Shown here one piece after another: positions 1-11,098 of a stretch of 64,000 nucleotides of DNA (positions are counted from its first letter, which is position 1; every line of letters starts with the position of its first letter). The DNA is from Wolfiporia cocos (Eukaryota > Basidiomycota > Agaricomycetes > Polyporales > Phaeolaceae): NCBI GenBank assembly GCA_029448655.1, contig JACCLO010000011.1, forward strand, positions 3,100,001 through 3,164,000, written 5' to 3'. The notes beneath the pieces were generated by a model, which saw only the letters and a list, made by a program, of their open reading frames with translations, was not told where the DNA came from and did no database searches. A program made the position numbers and the translations under genes.

Positions 1-845
1 GCGATGTATCCCCCAGATCTCAACTATCACCCCTAACTCTTTGTCAAGAGTAGGGATGTGCGCAGCAACGAGCAATAGCCCCTGTAGGATAGAAACCCAG
101 GCCCAAGCGCAAGCGCAAGGGCGGGGGTAGGGGAAGATTTGTTCTTATGACACAGACTAGACTGTGGGACTCACACTATAACCTAATAGGCGACTTGAAG
201 AAGTTGCTGCAGGTTGGTGAGGAGGCTAGTGGGCGCAAACAGAGATGATATGTAACTGTGCGAATGCAGAGAACAAATCTAAGGCTTATCCGCAGTGATA
301 GCCCTACTTATATACATGCTTTGTTTGGTTACCGGTAAGGGAGCCAAACATGAAGGTGGTCTGTGTGCAGACATAACTAATATGGTTAAGTCGTAAACTA
401 CAATAGACCATGTGCACCGGTAATGGCCGCACCAGTAAGATCGTTTGTTTGGACCGTAGGTCCATGTTGTGGAAGTGGCTGTAGCTACGTTAATAAGCCA
501 TGCATGTGATTCTTATATACCGGCATCGGGATATGAGTAATTGTAAGGGCATTGGCATGTGATAACGAGCGGGCCGCTTATCCAATCGTACTGACATAGC
601 CCGGTATCGGGATATGAGTAAAGCGCGTGACACCGGAGGTTAGTCCGCTGAGTCATTGACGCGTACGAACGTGTTATGTACGTGTTGTTATGACAGGTGG
701 ACGTATACCGCGTTGTGTACGTGTTGTTTGGTTGCGTGTACGTGTAGACGGGCGCTTAGCAGCGTAAACGTCTACAAGGTCGTAGAAATACCAGATAAAT
801 AGGTAAAAATACGGGAAAAATAGTGGCATGTCCCAAATCTGTGAC
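1..845. repeat. LTR-like relic sequence, no gene
   Basis: No coding region is recognisable here. On the minus strand a TATATAAG box (308-315) preceded by CATG is followed within a few bases by an imperfect stem-loop (284-307, loop ACTGCG). This is the same layout seen in the better-defined LTRs of this window, so part of this stretch is probably an LTR in minus orientation. I could not find its ends or target duplication. The G-rich patch at 100-135 and the repeated 'gtatcgggatatgagtaa' (523-540 and 603-620) suggest older duplications. Confidence 0.35.
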
Positions 846-1047
846 ATTATACTCGTTCTCAAAGGTTTAAACAATTAAGCCTGCAGCCTGTATATCGACG
901 CTCTGACTCTGCGGAGTCCGACAAGTAGTGCGCTACTTGACACGCTGAGTAACTCGACTTGGTTACTTTGCGCTGAACAGATATTCCTATCTGTCGAAAT
1001 AATCTGACTTGGTTATTTTGCGTTGAACGGATATTCAATCCGTGACA
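846..1047 (+). repeat. 3' part of an LTR (same family as the solo LTR at 15,038-15,579)
   Basis: From about 846 the sequence matches the last 150 bases of the solo LTR at 15,038-15,579 almost base for base, and it ends in CCGTGACA where the other ends in CCGTAACA. This copy also carries an internal near-duplication of the 'cttggttattttgcg' segment (958-1026). Its 5' end is not clear and I found no 5-bp target duplication. Several CpG sites differ between the copies as TpG/CpA. Confidence 0.6.
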
Positions 1048-1689
1048 CATTGAGTGATTTCTCATGAGCAAGTAGCCGATTCTGCACATCTACCACAAAA
1101 TAAATGTCCTGCTCAAGGCTGATTGCATTGATCACATAGAGGTGGTAGGTGACCAACCACATAGTGTACTGTATTTGATTCTGGAAGCTGTCTCAGATCC
1201 TGGGAGACTTTGCAATAGCCAGGTCTTGCAGAACATGCAAATGGAGTGCCCCATGCTAAACAATGCAGTATGCAAATGCAGATTCACGAGCTCAAGCACA
1301 CACCTCTCAACCCTCAGGACTTTCTATACTGTACATCAATTGTAATTATTCACGATTGTCGGTGGCCAATCCTGATGCTGTTGCAATCAGCCCATGTTGC
1401 AATGCTCCCCAGATTTTTCTGACATTGGCAGCAACAGTGCCTTGATGTAAAGGGATTTTCCGGTGTGAATCTTAATGGCCTAGCATGGCAGCTGCCTCAG
1501 ACGGAGATTGGCCCAGCGCTTTCTGAGAGGCAGGTGGGGTGGTGGTGTGAGAGTGGGAATAGCGCCGAATGACATGCGAGGATAGTAGCACGTGCCAAGG
1601 CCATCTGGCCGAAGGTATCTGGATGGACATTGGTCCATCCACCCCTTAGATGGTTTCAAATAAAAATTCCACCATCATAATCGTGTTCT
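1048..1689. other. no gene seen; CpG-poor sequence
   Basis: Only short chance ORFs occur. The stretch is poor in CG and rich in TG/CA, like the eroded repeats at 9-18 kb. No family could be named. Confidence 0.4.
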
Positions 1690-2024
1690 ACAGGGTTTAT
1701 AACATAGGATTACTGAAAGAACGAACTTAAAAACGTGAAAATTGAAGGAGACATTGTCGCCATCGTGCGCGATGGCGGCGGCAACGACAGCGGGGGCGGG
1801 GGTCGGGGCGTGCGACACTTGCACGTGGGTCGGGGGTCGGGGCCGAGGTAAAGGCGCCCGAGCCTTAGGTCGACGCGGGCGTCGATCACATGGTCCGCCC
1901 TCTATATGGGAAAACGTGCGATGGGCTCGGGGTGACTGGGAGTGTGGGCCCAGGACACATTTCAAGCTAATTAGCCTGCCTGTGCGGCAAGCTAGTAAGC
2001 TATCGATCGGGTAATCTCTAGGTG
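1690..2024. repeat. relict terminus related to the KDZ element ends
   Basis: This stretch resembles the terminal repeat of the 11-kb KDZ element. It shares 'catcgtgcgcgatggcggc' (1760-1778; the KDZ end differs at one CpG) and 'aagctaattag' (1964-1974). It ends with 'gctatcgatcgggtaat' followed by AGGTG at 2020-2024, against 'gctatcgattgggtaat' and CAGGTG at the true element end (34,910). It is therefore probably one end of an old or non-autonomous relative. I could not find the opposite end or an 8-bp duplication. Confidence 0.45.
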
Positions 2025-2463
2025 CGCTCTTCCTCTCCGGTCAGGCTTCCTCCCCTGATATTGTCGACAACCCCCAACACGACGTCACGCAGATTGACGA
2101 CGACGACGACGACTGCATGATGTCACCTCGATACTGGAAAGGCGTCCGTGGTGAGAAGTCGCCGCGCCTTCTTATCATTCATTCACGGTTGGACCGCTCA
2201 GGCAATAAATGAGCACTACCGCACAGACAGGCGAAAAAACGGACTGTAGCAGTGACGTACATCCATGAAGTCGATGGTTACATGAGTAGGATTTGTTTCG
2301 GATTTGGGTTACATAACGCGATCACCAATAGACCAATAGACTGCCAGCCTCCTTCGTAGGCGCCTAGCACATTCGATGTTCTCGAGCGTCTCCATTGGAG
2401 ATATGTGTAAAATTAATACAAAACACACCACTACGCGACTGGGAACATAGAGATGTAGGTGGC
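2025..2463. other. no gene seen; 3' flank of the kinase gene
   Basis: Contains a short GAC/GAT-rich run (2094-2113) and the region just downstream of the kinase gene stop codon. No feature is supported. Confidence 0.4.
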
Positions 2464-4061
2464 TTAGGAGCCTGGGAGTATCGTAGAGAAACGGTTCAAC
2501 ATCTCTCGATAATGTTCAGCCTTGATGATCGCGTAAGACTGCACCCCACTGGCCCACTGCTGCTCACCGGAGATGAACGCAGGGTATCTGACTACGCCCT
2601 CCTTGCCCGCCCAGTCAAAATCGATCAATTGTACTTTCCCCTCATCCGTGACCATGACGTTGGGTTTGCGAAGGTCACCATACACCAAACCCGCGCCGTG
2701 CAGTAACATCATCACCCGTTCCACCTGCTCGACAATCTCCTTCGGTAGTTTCCATGAGAAAGAACCGTCCGCCAATGTCATGCCTTCCACATATGCCATA
2801 ACAACCATAAACAGATTGTTGCACATCTTGCGCAGCTTGCCATCCGTGCCGCGGGAGAGAATGTGACCAGCATACACGAGTTCGGGAGCCAGACCTTCCT
2901 TCGTCAGGAGTAGGTGTGCGTCAGTGCCAAACCTCGCCACAAATTTGACGACTACTCGGCGCTGATCGGATTCCTGCACGGCGAGAAAGGTAGTGCAGGC
3001 TCGGTCCAATTTGAGCGGTTTGATGTAGTCAAACTTGACCTCTGTCTCATGGCAATGGGCGAAGACAAGTGAAAGCATATCGTACGGGCAGCCGACGTCA
3101 GTCGATGTCCATGGTACCATTCCCCACATTTACTTACCCTCATCGCTCTCGGATGGCCTGAGGGGATATAACTTCACAGGTCCCGCCGCTGGAAGTGTCG
3201 GGTAGTCCATATCTGATTCTGATCGCCCGATGTAATACGATTTAATGCAGGGGAGTAGACAACGAGGTAGTGTCCCTGGAGGCGGGGAGGACGTGTCGAG
3301 GGAAGCGTAATATTGTCGAAGCGTCACGACAGCTTTCCTGAGAGAACTGAGGACGCGTGCAATATTGAGGCAGCGACTGTCGTCGATAAGCGGGCTGGTT
3401 CCCAACCACAGGAAATCCGTGAGGCGCTGAATGGTAACGTGGCTTGTCCATACGGCGCCGAGCACGCAAATCCACGACCCGGATAGTGCGACGAGGAAGG
3501 AAGGGCAGCAGGACCCATTGTGTACTTCCTGACGCTGTTCAGAAGAAGAAATCAGAAATGTTGGGTGACAAGACAGCACCCAATGCGTACCTCTGGGGAT
3601 GCCCAGAATTTCTCATAAGAATAGGAAGCCTGTACAGTAGGATCACAGCCTCCACTTCCCAGTTCGGACTTTCTCTCGACTATGATAAGCGCAACCGTTT
3701 CGTAGGGCGGGGACGTACACGAATAGAGGGCGATGTGATCTGCGGTACTTTTGTCGAGGTTGACAGCTTGAGACATCCCGTGCGATAAGATTTTAGATAG
3801 CATGAGTCTCGTGGGCTCGCTACTATCCTCATATGTAGCAATTTTGTCTGTTGCGATTATCATCTCTTTAGTTTGCTTCACGATGTCCGGGGAAGGCTCG
3901 TCTGTGAGGCCGGTCAGGAATTCGGCAAAAGCCTGGCAGTAAAGCTCCACCGGTGCAGCGACTATGTCTTGGCTTTGGTCTGGACCTTTGCCAACTCGAC
4001 CGTCAAGTATAGGTGCCGGCCCGCCTTGGTTCTTGTTATATAGGGCTGGACGGGCACTCAT
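2464..4061 (-). CDS. atypical fungal protein kinase-like protein
   Basis: Three exons on the minus strand: 4061-3591, 3534-3138 and 3041-2464. The introns are 56 and 96 nt with GTACGC and GTAAGT donors, and the frame is kept, giving 481 aa. The C-terminal half is a degenerate kinase fold: a lysine in VVVKF, a catalytic-loop-like segment GDLRKPNVMV (D, K-to-R and N as in HRDxKxxN) and LIDFDWAG in place of DFG. The N-terminal half has the tryptophan- and cysteine-rich pattern that precedes such kinases in agaricomycetes (FWASPE, then CCPSFLVALSG). Substrate and pathway are unknown. Whether it is catalytically active is open because the glycine-rich loop is not obvious. It lies head-to-tail downstream of the Crinkler-type gene. 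The start at 4061 is the first ATG of the open frame. Confidence 0.75.
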
Positions 4062-4478
4062 GGAGGGGAGATTCCGCTTCTTGGCATGGTAGAGCGTTGT
4101 TTCGCGCGCTGGGAAAACGCTGTGAAGTCACCATCTTGTCGGAATTTGTTGGGACAACTTACTTTCCATAAGGGCGGTAGTTCTCAACCTTATACTACTC
4201 CAGGAGGATATGCCTCACGACGATAACGACGTTGAAGTTGAGGCCAATACACCTGAGCCAAAGAAGGATTTAGATGTGGAAGTTGCGTATCACTACCATA
4301 CAAGTAGCTGCGTTGTATACACAAAGAAAGTATTATTTGCCCCACTGCGTGAAAACTGTGACAGATACATTGGCGGATACGTGAACATAACGCCTACACA
4401 CTATGGTAGCCCCAAATGGAGGTCGTGATCGATGTTTGATCTTGGGTTTCTTTGCGGGCTTCATGAAGTCACCGTCGT

Positions 4479-7218
4479 TCAACCCGTTATCGTCATCGGT
4501 GAGCGTCGTGATTGAATGGGGATAAAGCGACCAGCCACGGCCTGTCGCTTCTTCGGCGGTCCCTCGTCCTCAGGATCCTCCATGTGAGCATCCAAAATCG
4601 CGTCCTCCATCTGAGCGTTCGAAATCACGTCATTCTTGGCGTGGGGTGATTGACACCAGTCAATTAACGAGGGGCGACGACTGGGCACAACATCCATCAG
4701 ACGTTTCGCAAATGCACGGAGGCCCTCGTCCTGCTTCCCATGCTTCTCAGCAAAGACGAGGAAAACGCGGCCGCAGGACCACCTGTCCGCCCTTATGGGA
4801 CTGTACAAAGGGTGCGGACCATCCTTTTTCCCTATCTCCGGCGCCATCCAACCCTCACTCCCGAGGTAACCACTGATTAGGTCATCTTCGTCCTTGACCT
4901 GGACAGCAATGTCGAAATCAATGATCTGTAGGCGGTGCTCGTCGGTATAGACTAAATTTGCAGGCTTGATGTCAAGGTGGGCAATGCCGTTCTTGTGAAT
5001 GAATGTGAGGCCCTTCGCCAGGTCCCGACTCAGATCAACGAATCGGCCACGCAGTGCCCCACCGTCGACAATCTGTAGCTGTTGCTCGATGGGGTTTCGC
5101 TTTGGAAGCACGATGCACATTCCCACATTCGACTTGATCGTTTTGGACCACTCAATGACGTGCTCGGACGGAGGCTTTATCATAGCTAGGAGCTTCAGGA
5201 TCTTCGGCTCTTTCGAATCGTGGCGGACTTCCTTTATTATGAGTTCCGTCCTGCGGTCTTCGATTTGACGCATAGTATGTATGTAATGCGGCAACTGCGG
5301 GACATGTCAGTACATGCTCATCGACACGGATGCTGTTTCCAATGCTCGTACGTACCTTGCATGACGGTGCTGTTGGCTCATAGCCTTCTGCCTCAAACTC
5401 AACGCCCGCGCCTTCAACGCCCGCGCCTTCAACGCTCGTGCCTTCAACGCCCGCGCCTTCGCCACCAGGAAGATTATCCTCATCGCCCTGCCCACGTCTG
5501 GAGCGTTTGTTCGTTCTCTTTGTAGTCTTGAACGTCCCCTTGACGTTATTCCGAACGGTGGTCATGAATCCTTTGAGCTGGTCTTCAGTTACGCTCACGT
5601 CATTGTCGTGATCCTTCAACAGGGCAAAAGTAGCAAGGTTGTACAGCTCACGACTGAAACTCAGCCGTGGGTTATCATGACGCAGAAGAAACTTCTTTTC
5701 CTTGTAATAAACCTGAAAGGAGTTAGAATTCAGACATCGAATACCAAGACAATTACTGCTGCCGACCTTCGTGGAACCTTCTCGCTGAAAGAGAAGGTAG
5801 CGATTGGCCTGATGGTCTCGACCCATGTACACAAGCATAATGACAAAGTTCCGCGGCTTGTGATTCTCGCTAGACAATTGGTTCGCAAGCCTAACAAGAC
5901 TCGCACCCTGGAGAAGCAAGCGAGTATGATCTTCCGGTATCCACGATCTTTCATCCGAACAGACTTCCACCAAAAGACGAGGTATCGAAGACTCGCCTTT
6001 CCACCACGAAACATCACTTCTGGGTGTATAGGAGTAAAAGCATTCCTCTGTGTTGACCTGGACTATCAACGGGAAAGGCCATGGTTTCGTGCCACTACAG
6101 CAGCGTGAGAGGCCAGTGTGAGAAGTGCGAATGCAGCACTCACAAATGGCAGAGGATCTTTGTTTCCGTGGAATGAGAGTTAATGTAGGCTTTGAGTGGT
6201 TGAAAAAAAATTGCGTTTGCATCGACCTCCTTGACCCCTTCTTCGGTCCAATTTCCAATACCGCCGCGGACGATGTTCAGGAGGTGCCTCAACTCCCGAG
6301 AGGCGCTCACTGCGGGGACATCGGTCTTGTTCGAGCTAGCAATGAAATGATTACGAAGCCATTGAGGGTCAATGTCAAACTCCCTTTCCAGTGTCTGCCA
6401 GTCCTAAGGAGGATTTAGACGTGACTTAACGGTGCTTTCTGGGAAAACAACGCACGTAATTGCTCATGTCGCGCTTCTCTTGTAACTTGCAGTAGTTCTC
6501 GACAAAATCGGGCAATCCATCGCCACTATGCGACTCTATCTCGTTGAGGTTTCTGTCTGAATAGTCGAAGGCTCCTCGGTTTCCAACTTTGATGACAACA
6601 CTTCCGTATTTCCTGACGAGCTCGTTATCGTTATTTATTCGTGGGCCAAGTCTAGCGCGATCCGGATCTGTGAAAAGGTGTCAGACCATTGAATTTTGCG
6701 TAGATGGAGCGTCAGACAGGCTGGTGTTGAAGTAAGAAGACGTACGTACCTGCTACTAATAGAATGTCGTCATGATTGCGACAAGATGTGATAAATAAAA
6801 CTCACGTTCGGGGAATTCGACAATGACGTGCACCAACTCCCTGCCAGTGTTAAGCTGCAATGCAGAACCAACAGCTTCATGCGGGTGCAACTCTGTTGCA
6901 ACGGCATTAAGGCGGTAATCGGCCACCCTCTTCCTGCCATCCCAGGCAGTCCGTGCCTTGTTGCCTGGCTCATCTACGATGGGTAGTTCCTCATTGGGCT
7001 AAGCTGGTGTGAGGGTCATCAAGATGCGGCATGGGGTGGCCACATACCTTCCACAGGTTCAACGATTCTGACTCCACCCTTGATAACCCCAGATTGTCGC
7101 CAATGGCCTTTCGCAATTGGGACATCCTAGTACCCACAGGAACATCGACATCACTTGGGTTCGCTGCGCCATCGTTTCGAAGATACCAAACTGTGACTGT
7201 TGAGGATGAGGATGACAT
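4479..7218 (-). CDS. Crinkler-type protein: ubiquitin-like header, nuclease-like middle, kinase C-terminus
   Basis: Seven exons (7218-7048, 6998-6806, 6667-6456, 6403-6144, 6094-5767, 5712-5356, 5294-4479) keep the frame and give about 778 aa. Residues 1-120 look like the Crinkler N-terminal ubiquitin-like header: a WYL strand near the start, SLNLWK at about 52-57, and a closing VHVIVEFPE strand. The middle (about 275-420) has LLVEVCSDE, then LLLQGASLVRLAN and NRYLLFQ, a layout I know from PD-(D/E)XK-like modules in fungal kinase-like proteins. A linker with a four-fold 15-nt repeat follows. The C-terminal kinase has HLDIKPANLV and IIDFD (HRD and DFG variants) and an APE motif (WMAPEIG). Crinklers were named as secreted effectors, but fungal relatives are also seen as intragenomic-conflict proteins. 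No signal peptide is visible. The intron at 5766-5713 has a weak GTCGGC donor and 54 in-frame bases, so it could be retained. Confidence 0.7.
5401..5460 (-). repeat. four-fold 15-nt tandem repeat inside the Crinkler-type gene
   Basis: Four exact-length units of 'aacgcccgcgccttc' (plus strand) encode a five-residue Gly-Val-Glu-rich repeat between the nuclease-like and kinase parts. The third unit differs only at two positions. Confidence 0.85.
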
Positions 7219-7277
7219 GACTGGGAATCAAATGGTCGTCGTGGTGGTTGGAAGGGAAGTTGAACGTGAGCGGCACG

Positions 7278-7286
7278 TATATATAT
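7278..7286 (-). promoter_or_regulatory. TATA box of the Crinkler-type gene
   Basis: TATATATAT lies 60 nt upstream of the chosen ATG at 7218, a normal core-promoter spacing. It supports that start. Confidence 0.5.
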
Positions 7287-7289
7287 GTG

Positions 7290-7849
7290 GCGTCCTTGTA
7301 ACACATGGGCCGGGCCGAGCCCTACTTAAGCCGGACCGCTATCAACGTAAATATACAAGCGCCTTGCAAAAGTTGTATGTTCATATTTGACGAATCGACT
7401 CTTCGGGGGACGGGTTGCATGACCACTTCCTGAGCGGTGATGTTCTCTACATCGGGTGCTCTTGTATTGCAACCGTTTCGAACGGCCGTATCTTCCACTG
7501 ACGTTTATATCACATGCTTTACGTCGCGTACACCTTCTGCTACTCACACGTGCAGTCAGGAAGTCTGTAAGGCGACGCCACTATACGATTACATAATACG
7601 GCAGTTGCCGCGTACGTTGATCCTCGCTCGTCGAGCGAATCAGTCGTCGTCTTGTATTCTACTCTCCCTCGGAGTATATACTAGTAAAGTGTTGATGTGA
7701 TTGTGCATATTAGTGGGATAAGTAGGACTGCGAGTGGGATCAATGGGATTGATCAAGATAGTGGAATGGGAGGTGAATAGCAATCTGTCCATCCTCAATA
7801 TAGTTAAGTTGTCTAGCTAAGTCCCAAATGGACTGTTGTTATGACTTGC
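7290..7849. other. no gene seen
   Basis: Upstream flank of the Crinkler-type gene, passing into the CpG-poor repeat block. Only short unrecognised ORFs are present. Confidence 0.4.
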
Positions 7850-8660
7850 ATTTGCGGCTGTTTGTTGGTATGTCGCCCATTTTTTCCTTCCATCATCATG
7901 GGGGTATTGACATCCACAATAGGAGTATGTTTGACTGGTCAACTGACTGGATGGGCGATGACCAAGGATCTAATCTTGCATCTAGCTGGAAAGCTGACTG
8001 TTCGAATGTGTGCTCCGGCTCTCATCCTGGGAGCTGATGCTGAGCGGTTTTTTAGGAAGGTACCGGCTGCATCCTCAAGTACTTTGGCCCCGGCATGTTC
8101 AACCAGTCTTGCACAGGCCTGCAACGGTCATGAACATGGGTGCTGGGGTCGGTGTGATGATGTCCATGTTTCCCTACATGCCGGACATGTGCGCGTACCT
8201 CACCGCTACTGGCTGTGCACCCGTTGCATGTGCTGTGGATGACGCAGCTGCTGAAGGCTTCCTTGTGATGGACTAGGGCGTGGAATATGATGAGACATCA
8301 TGCGTACTCATGTCGTCTCATCCCGCATCCAAGTTCCATCATTAATTCCCCACCTCGGGGCTTAATCCTCACATGGTGCAAATTTGCTGATGGCTGGCTG
8401 GACAGCAGAACTTGTCTGAGCTGGAGCCGACCATCAACAGACCATTCACCCCCGATCTTGCGGATTCCACAATCTCCTTCGCAACTGTACACGCCTCCTG
8501 CAGCACATTCATCAGGTGATTGTACATGTGATGGCCAACCTGCCCAATTTCCCCATGCTCAGTTGTCCTGGATACCTAAAGAATGTCACTTAGAGCCTGA
8601 GCGTGTACAAACAATGCAAGCAACTTACAATAAAATGTTGGTGAGTAATATTGGTGAAAC
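7850..8660 (+). pseudogene. aconitase pseudogene fragment
   Basis: Translating across frames gives successive pieces in the order of aconitate hydratase: LTGQLTGWAMTKDLILHLAG (from about 7933), YFGPGMFNQSCTG, MNMGAGVGVMMSMFPY (from about 8131), YLTATG with AAEGFL, and LSELEPTINRPFTPDLA (from about 8416). These match family blocks such as LTG-LSGWT-PKDVIL, YFGPGV, SCTGM, NMGAE-GATTS-FPY and LEP-INGPFTPDLA. Frameshifts, a stop and missing segments separate the pieces, and the iron-sulphur cysteine region (GSCTNSSYED in the family) is not found. It is a dead partial copy inside the repeat block. Whether it came by retroposition or element capture cannot be told. Confidence 0.7.
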
Positions 8661-8794
8661 AGATGTCCATGTCCTTCCAGTTGTACAGAGGCTCATGCAG
8701 TGCTTCCCGATGACACACACACTTCAATAGTGCTGGGTTGATGGGAGTGGTGATGGTGTGAGGGACCACATTGTTGTAGCTAGTGGGCCATTTG

Positions 8795-9363
8795 TGTCAC
8801 AGTACATTTTGGCATTCACCCTTACTCTCGCTATGAGCACCGCTATGCGTGTGGTGCCCCTCCAGTGTTAGTTCTGCCTCTTGTTCGTTCCCCTAGATAC
8901 CAAAGACCACCTGACCTAGTAGATGAGCGCTCGTCAGGCAGCGCGCGCATCAGGTACTCACATGACAGGTCACCTCTTAGTTACATAGTAGTGTTACGTT
9001 ACGGTCACCCTCAGTTACATGCGCACAGGCCAGTACTTTAGGGCATACCTAGTTACGCTTCACCACATGTATATAAGCAGTAGCGCATGAGGCTTACACC
9101 TCATGCTTAAGATTCTCAACAATGGGTTAAATGCCCCTTTCGTTACTACTTCCCTATGTGCTGTCATCTTGCTCGCTGGGAGTCCCCCAAGAGGCCTCTC
9201 TAGCTATCTCGCTCGTCTGAAGTTGGCATACGCTGAGTATAAGAAGTTGTGACTCCTCACTCGCCAAGCCTCTGTGCTCACCGCTCGACGCGTCAGCGCT
9301 GGTTAGACACCTGGAATCTCCCTGCTAGTTAGCAGGTCCCCACAGACGAGTACATCTGTGTCA
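8795..9363 (+). repeat. solo LTR (569 bp) with 5-bp target duplication ATTTG
   Basis: The element starts TGTCACAG and ends CTGTGTCA. ATTTG is present on both sides (8790-8794 and 9364-9368). A TATATAAG box (9070-9077) is followed after 7 nt by a perfect 8-bp stem (9085-9092 with 9099-9106) around the loop CTTACA. There is no internal retrotransposon sequence, so it is a solo LTR left by recombination. It keeps CpG sites that the surrounding repeats have lost and so is a younger insertion. Confidence 0.8.
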
Positions 9364-9443
9364 ATTTGCATTGGCAAAATGCGAACCCTCATATATAGTC
9401 CGTTAACTATTGTAATTATGAGTTCAGTAGATATATGTATATA

Positions 9444-9621
9444 CTAGCTGGATAACCCATGCTCTTGCATGGAATGTAGAGTTACCATGATGTAGCCAAG
9501 GTGTGACAAACTCCAGGCTTGGGTTGGGGGCCTCAAGCTTCAGTTGGTGGGTTTCATGGGCAGTGGCTACCATATTAGGGAGTTGCCTAATCAAGATGCT
9601 TTTCTATGGAAGATGAGTGGA
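9444..9621 (-). mobile_element. Helitron-like 3' end (eroded copy)
   Basis: Read on the minus strand the segment ends with a stem-loop (CCATGC AAGA GCATGG, 9457-9472), then GTTATCCAG and the terminal CTAG (9444-9447) followed by T. That is the Helitron 3' signature: a hairpin 10-12 bp before CTRR. About 165 bp match the better-preserved copy at 20,015-20,179 in opposite orientation. Nearly all CpG sites of that copy are TpG/CpA here. Confidence 0.65.
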
Positions 9622-9641
9622 TACTATGCACAGGGTAATGA

Positions 9642-9746
9642 CAGGATCAATGGGGACCAAAATATTATTTGCAGGATCAACGAGGACTGAAATATTATTT
9701 GTAGGATCAACGAGGACTGAAAGGTTATTTGCAGGATCAAAGAGGA
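9642..9746. repeat. 30-bp tandem repeat, about 3.5 copies
   Basis: Units begin CAGGATCAA and end ATTATTTG, each 30 bp with a few substitutions. No function is evident. Confidence 0.8.
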
Positions 9747-9749
9747 TGG

Positions 9750-11098
9750 ACATATGTCTAGGCATGCACAGTGTACTAATGCTGGACCCCTTCGACCACT
9801 TCCACAATCAGTTTTGCATAATGACATAAGTCAGAAATGTCAAAGAAAATGATATAGAACACTTCGTCTACATGTCTAGTACCCAACAAATATTCTCATG
9901 TTTTGTTGATGCGTTGTTGCTTCTACAGAACTGATTGTGCAGAAGGGTCTAGTGTGAAGAAGGGGTCCAACGACAGTATATGTAGTCATGATGCGGCTCC
10001 CATCCAATTTAGTAAGTCTTGTCATAATAATTTCCCTGTATTTACTGCAATTCTCCTGGGATTTATAGCAATTATCTACGAATAACAGTCCAACAACCAG
10101 TCTTACCCGGCACCTAACAAAACATTATATACAAGCTGAATGATGGCCGCATTATCTCCCATAACAACAGCATCATACAATGGAAATCACCGATCATATC
10201 AAGAAGCCTTGCATGTAGCCAATCGGACAACTTGCCTGAACCACGTCATACACAATACATCAGCAGACCGAGGCATGGTCACGCCTCTGGTTACAAAGAC
10301 GAAGAGCACTATCTGCTATTGGAGTGGACTATGCCATCAACTGATATCCCGGTATTGATTGGTATAACTAACTATGAATATGCCTTATGCATATATTATT
10401 ACTATTTATGTAGAACATACAATAAGACTGTTAGGGGTCTTATAATCATGTATATATACTATGATTGCTGAGTGACTAAGTCCTCAGTTCTATTCATTAC
10501 ATTCATATGGGTTAACCACCCCACGTATCCTGCTCTATACGCACTACTATCTTGTCACCTAACCAGCAACAATCATCAAGTCATTAGTAAGTGTTAGACT
10601 TGTGTCACATGAATAGAACTTCTTTTGCCCTCGCCCCCTCAGGGGTCTGGGATTTTTCTTCTTAGGGGTTTTTTTGTTGTTGTCTGTGCACTCCCGCTCA
10701 CTGTCAAGTGGCGGGGACTTCCTTAGTGGGCTCTGGGGGATCACCTTTGGGCATACAGCTGGACTCCAGGCTTAAGGAGAAACAAAATACCCACTTCCCA
10801 GGGTTAAGGGACAGCCTTGGGCGCTGACAAGCCCCTTGGTGAGAGTTGAGAAGGCGGGGTAGGGGTGTAAAGCCTAGACCTGACACTGCCCAATCTTCTA
10901 GCCTATCCCCAGGCATTACAGGGGTGGCTCTACTATAGAACCGGGGTGGGCACGAGTTGCCCTGCCTAGAACCGACACCGATAGGCTTCAGAACAATAGA
11001 GTTCTGGCCGTGGCACCCTCTAAGTCCCTTAGGGCATGGGTATGGTTTGAATACTGGCAAGCTCCCTTTCTTGAGCTAGGCGTGGGCACATGCGGGGT
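9750..11098. other. repeat-derived sequence, no gene seen
   Basis: AT-rich up to about 10,600, then a patch with many GG/CC dinucleotides (10,620-11,060) of unknown origin. ORFs are short and none resembles a known protein. Confidence 0.35.

Noticed and set aside
4210..4428. Plus-strand ORF of 72 codons between the two kinase genes
   Set aside because: Too short, no motif, and within the likely 3' and 5' flanks of the minus-strand genes.
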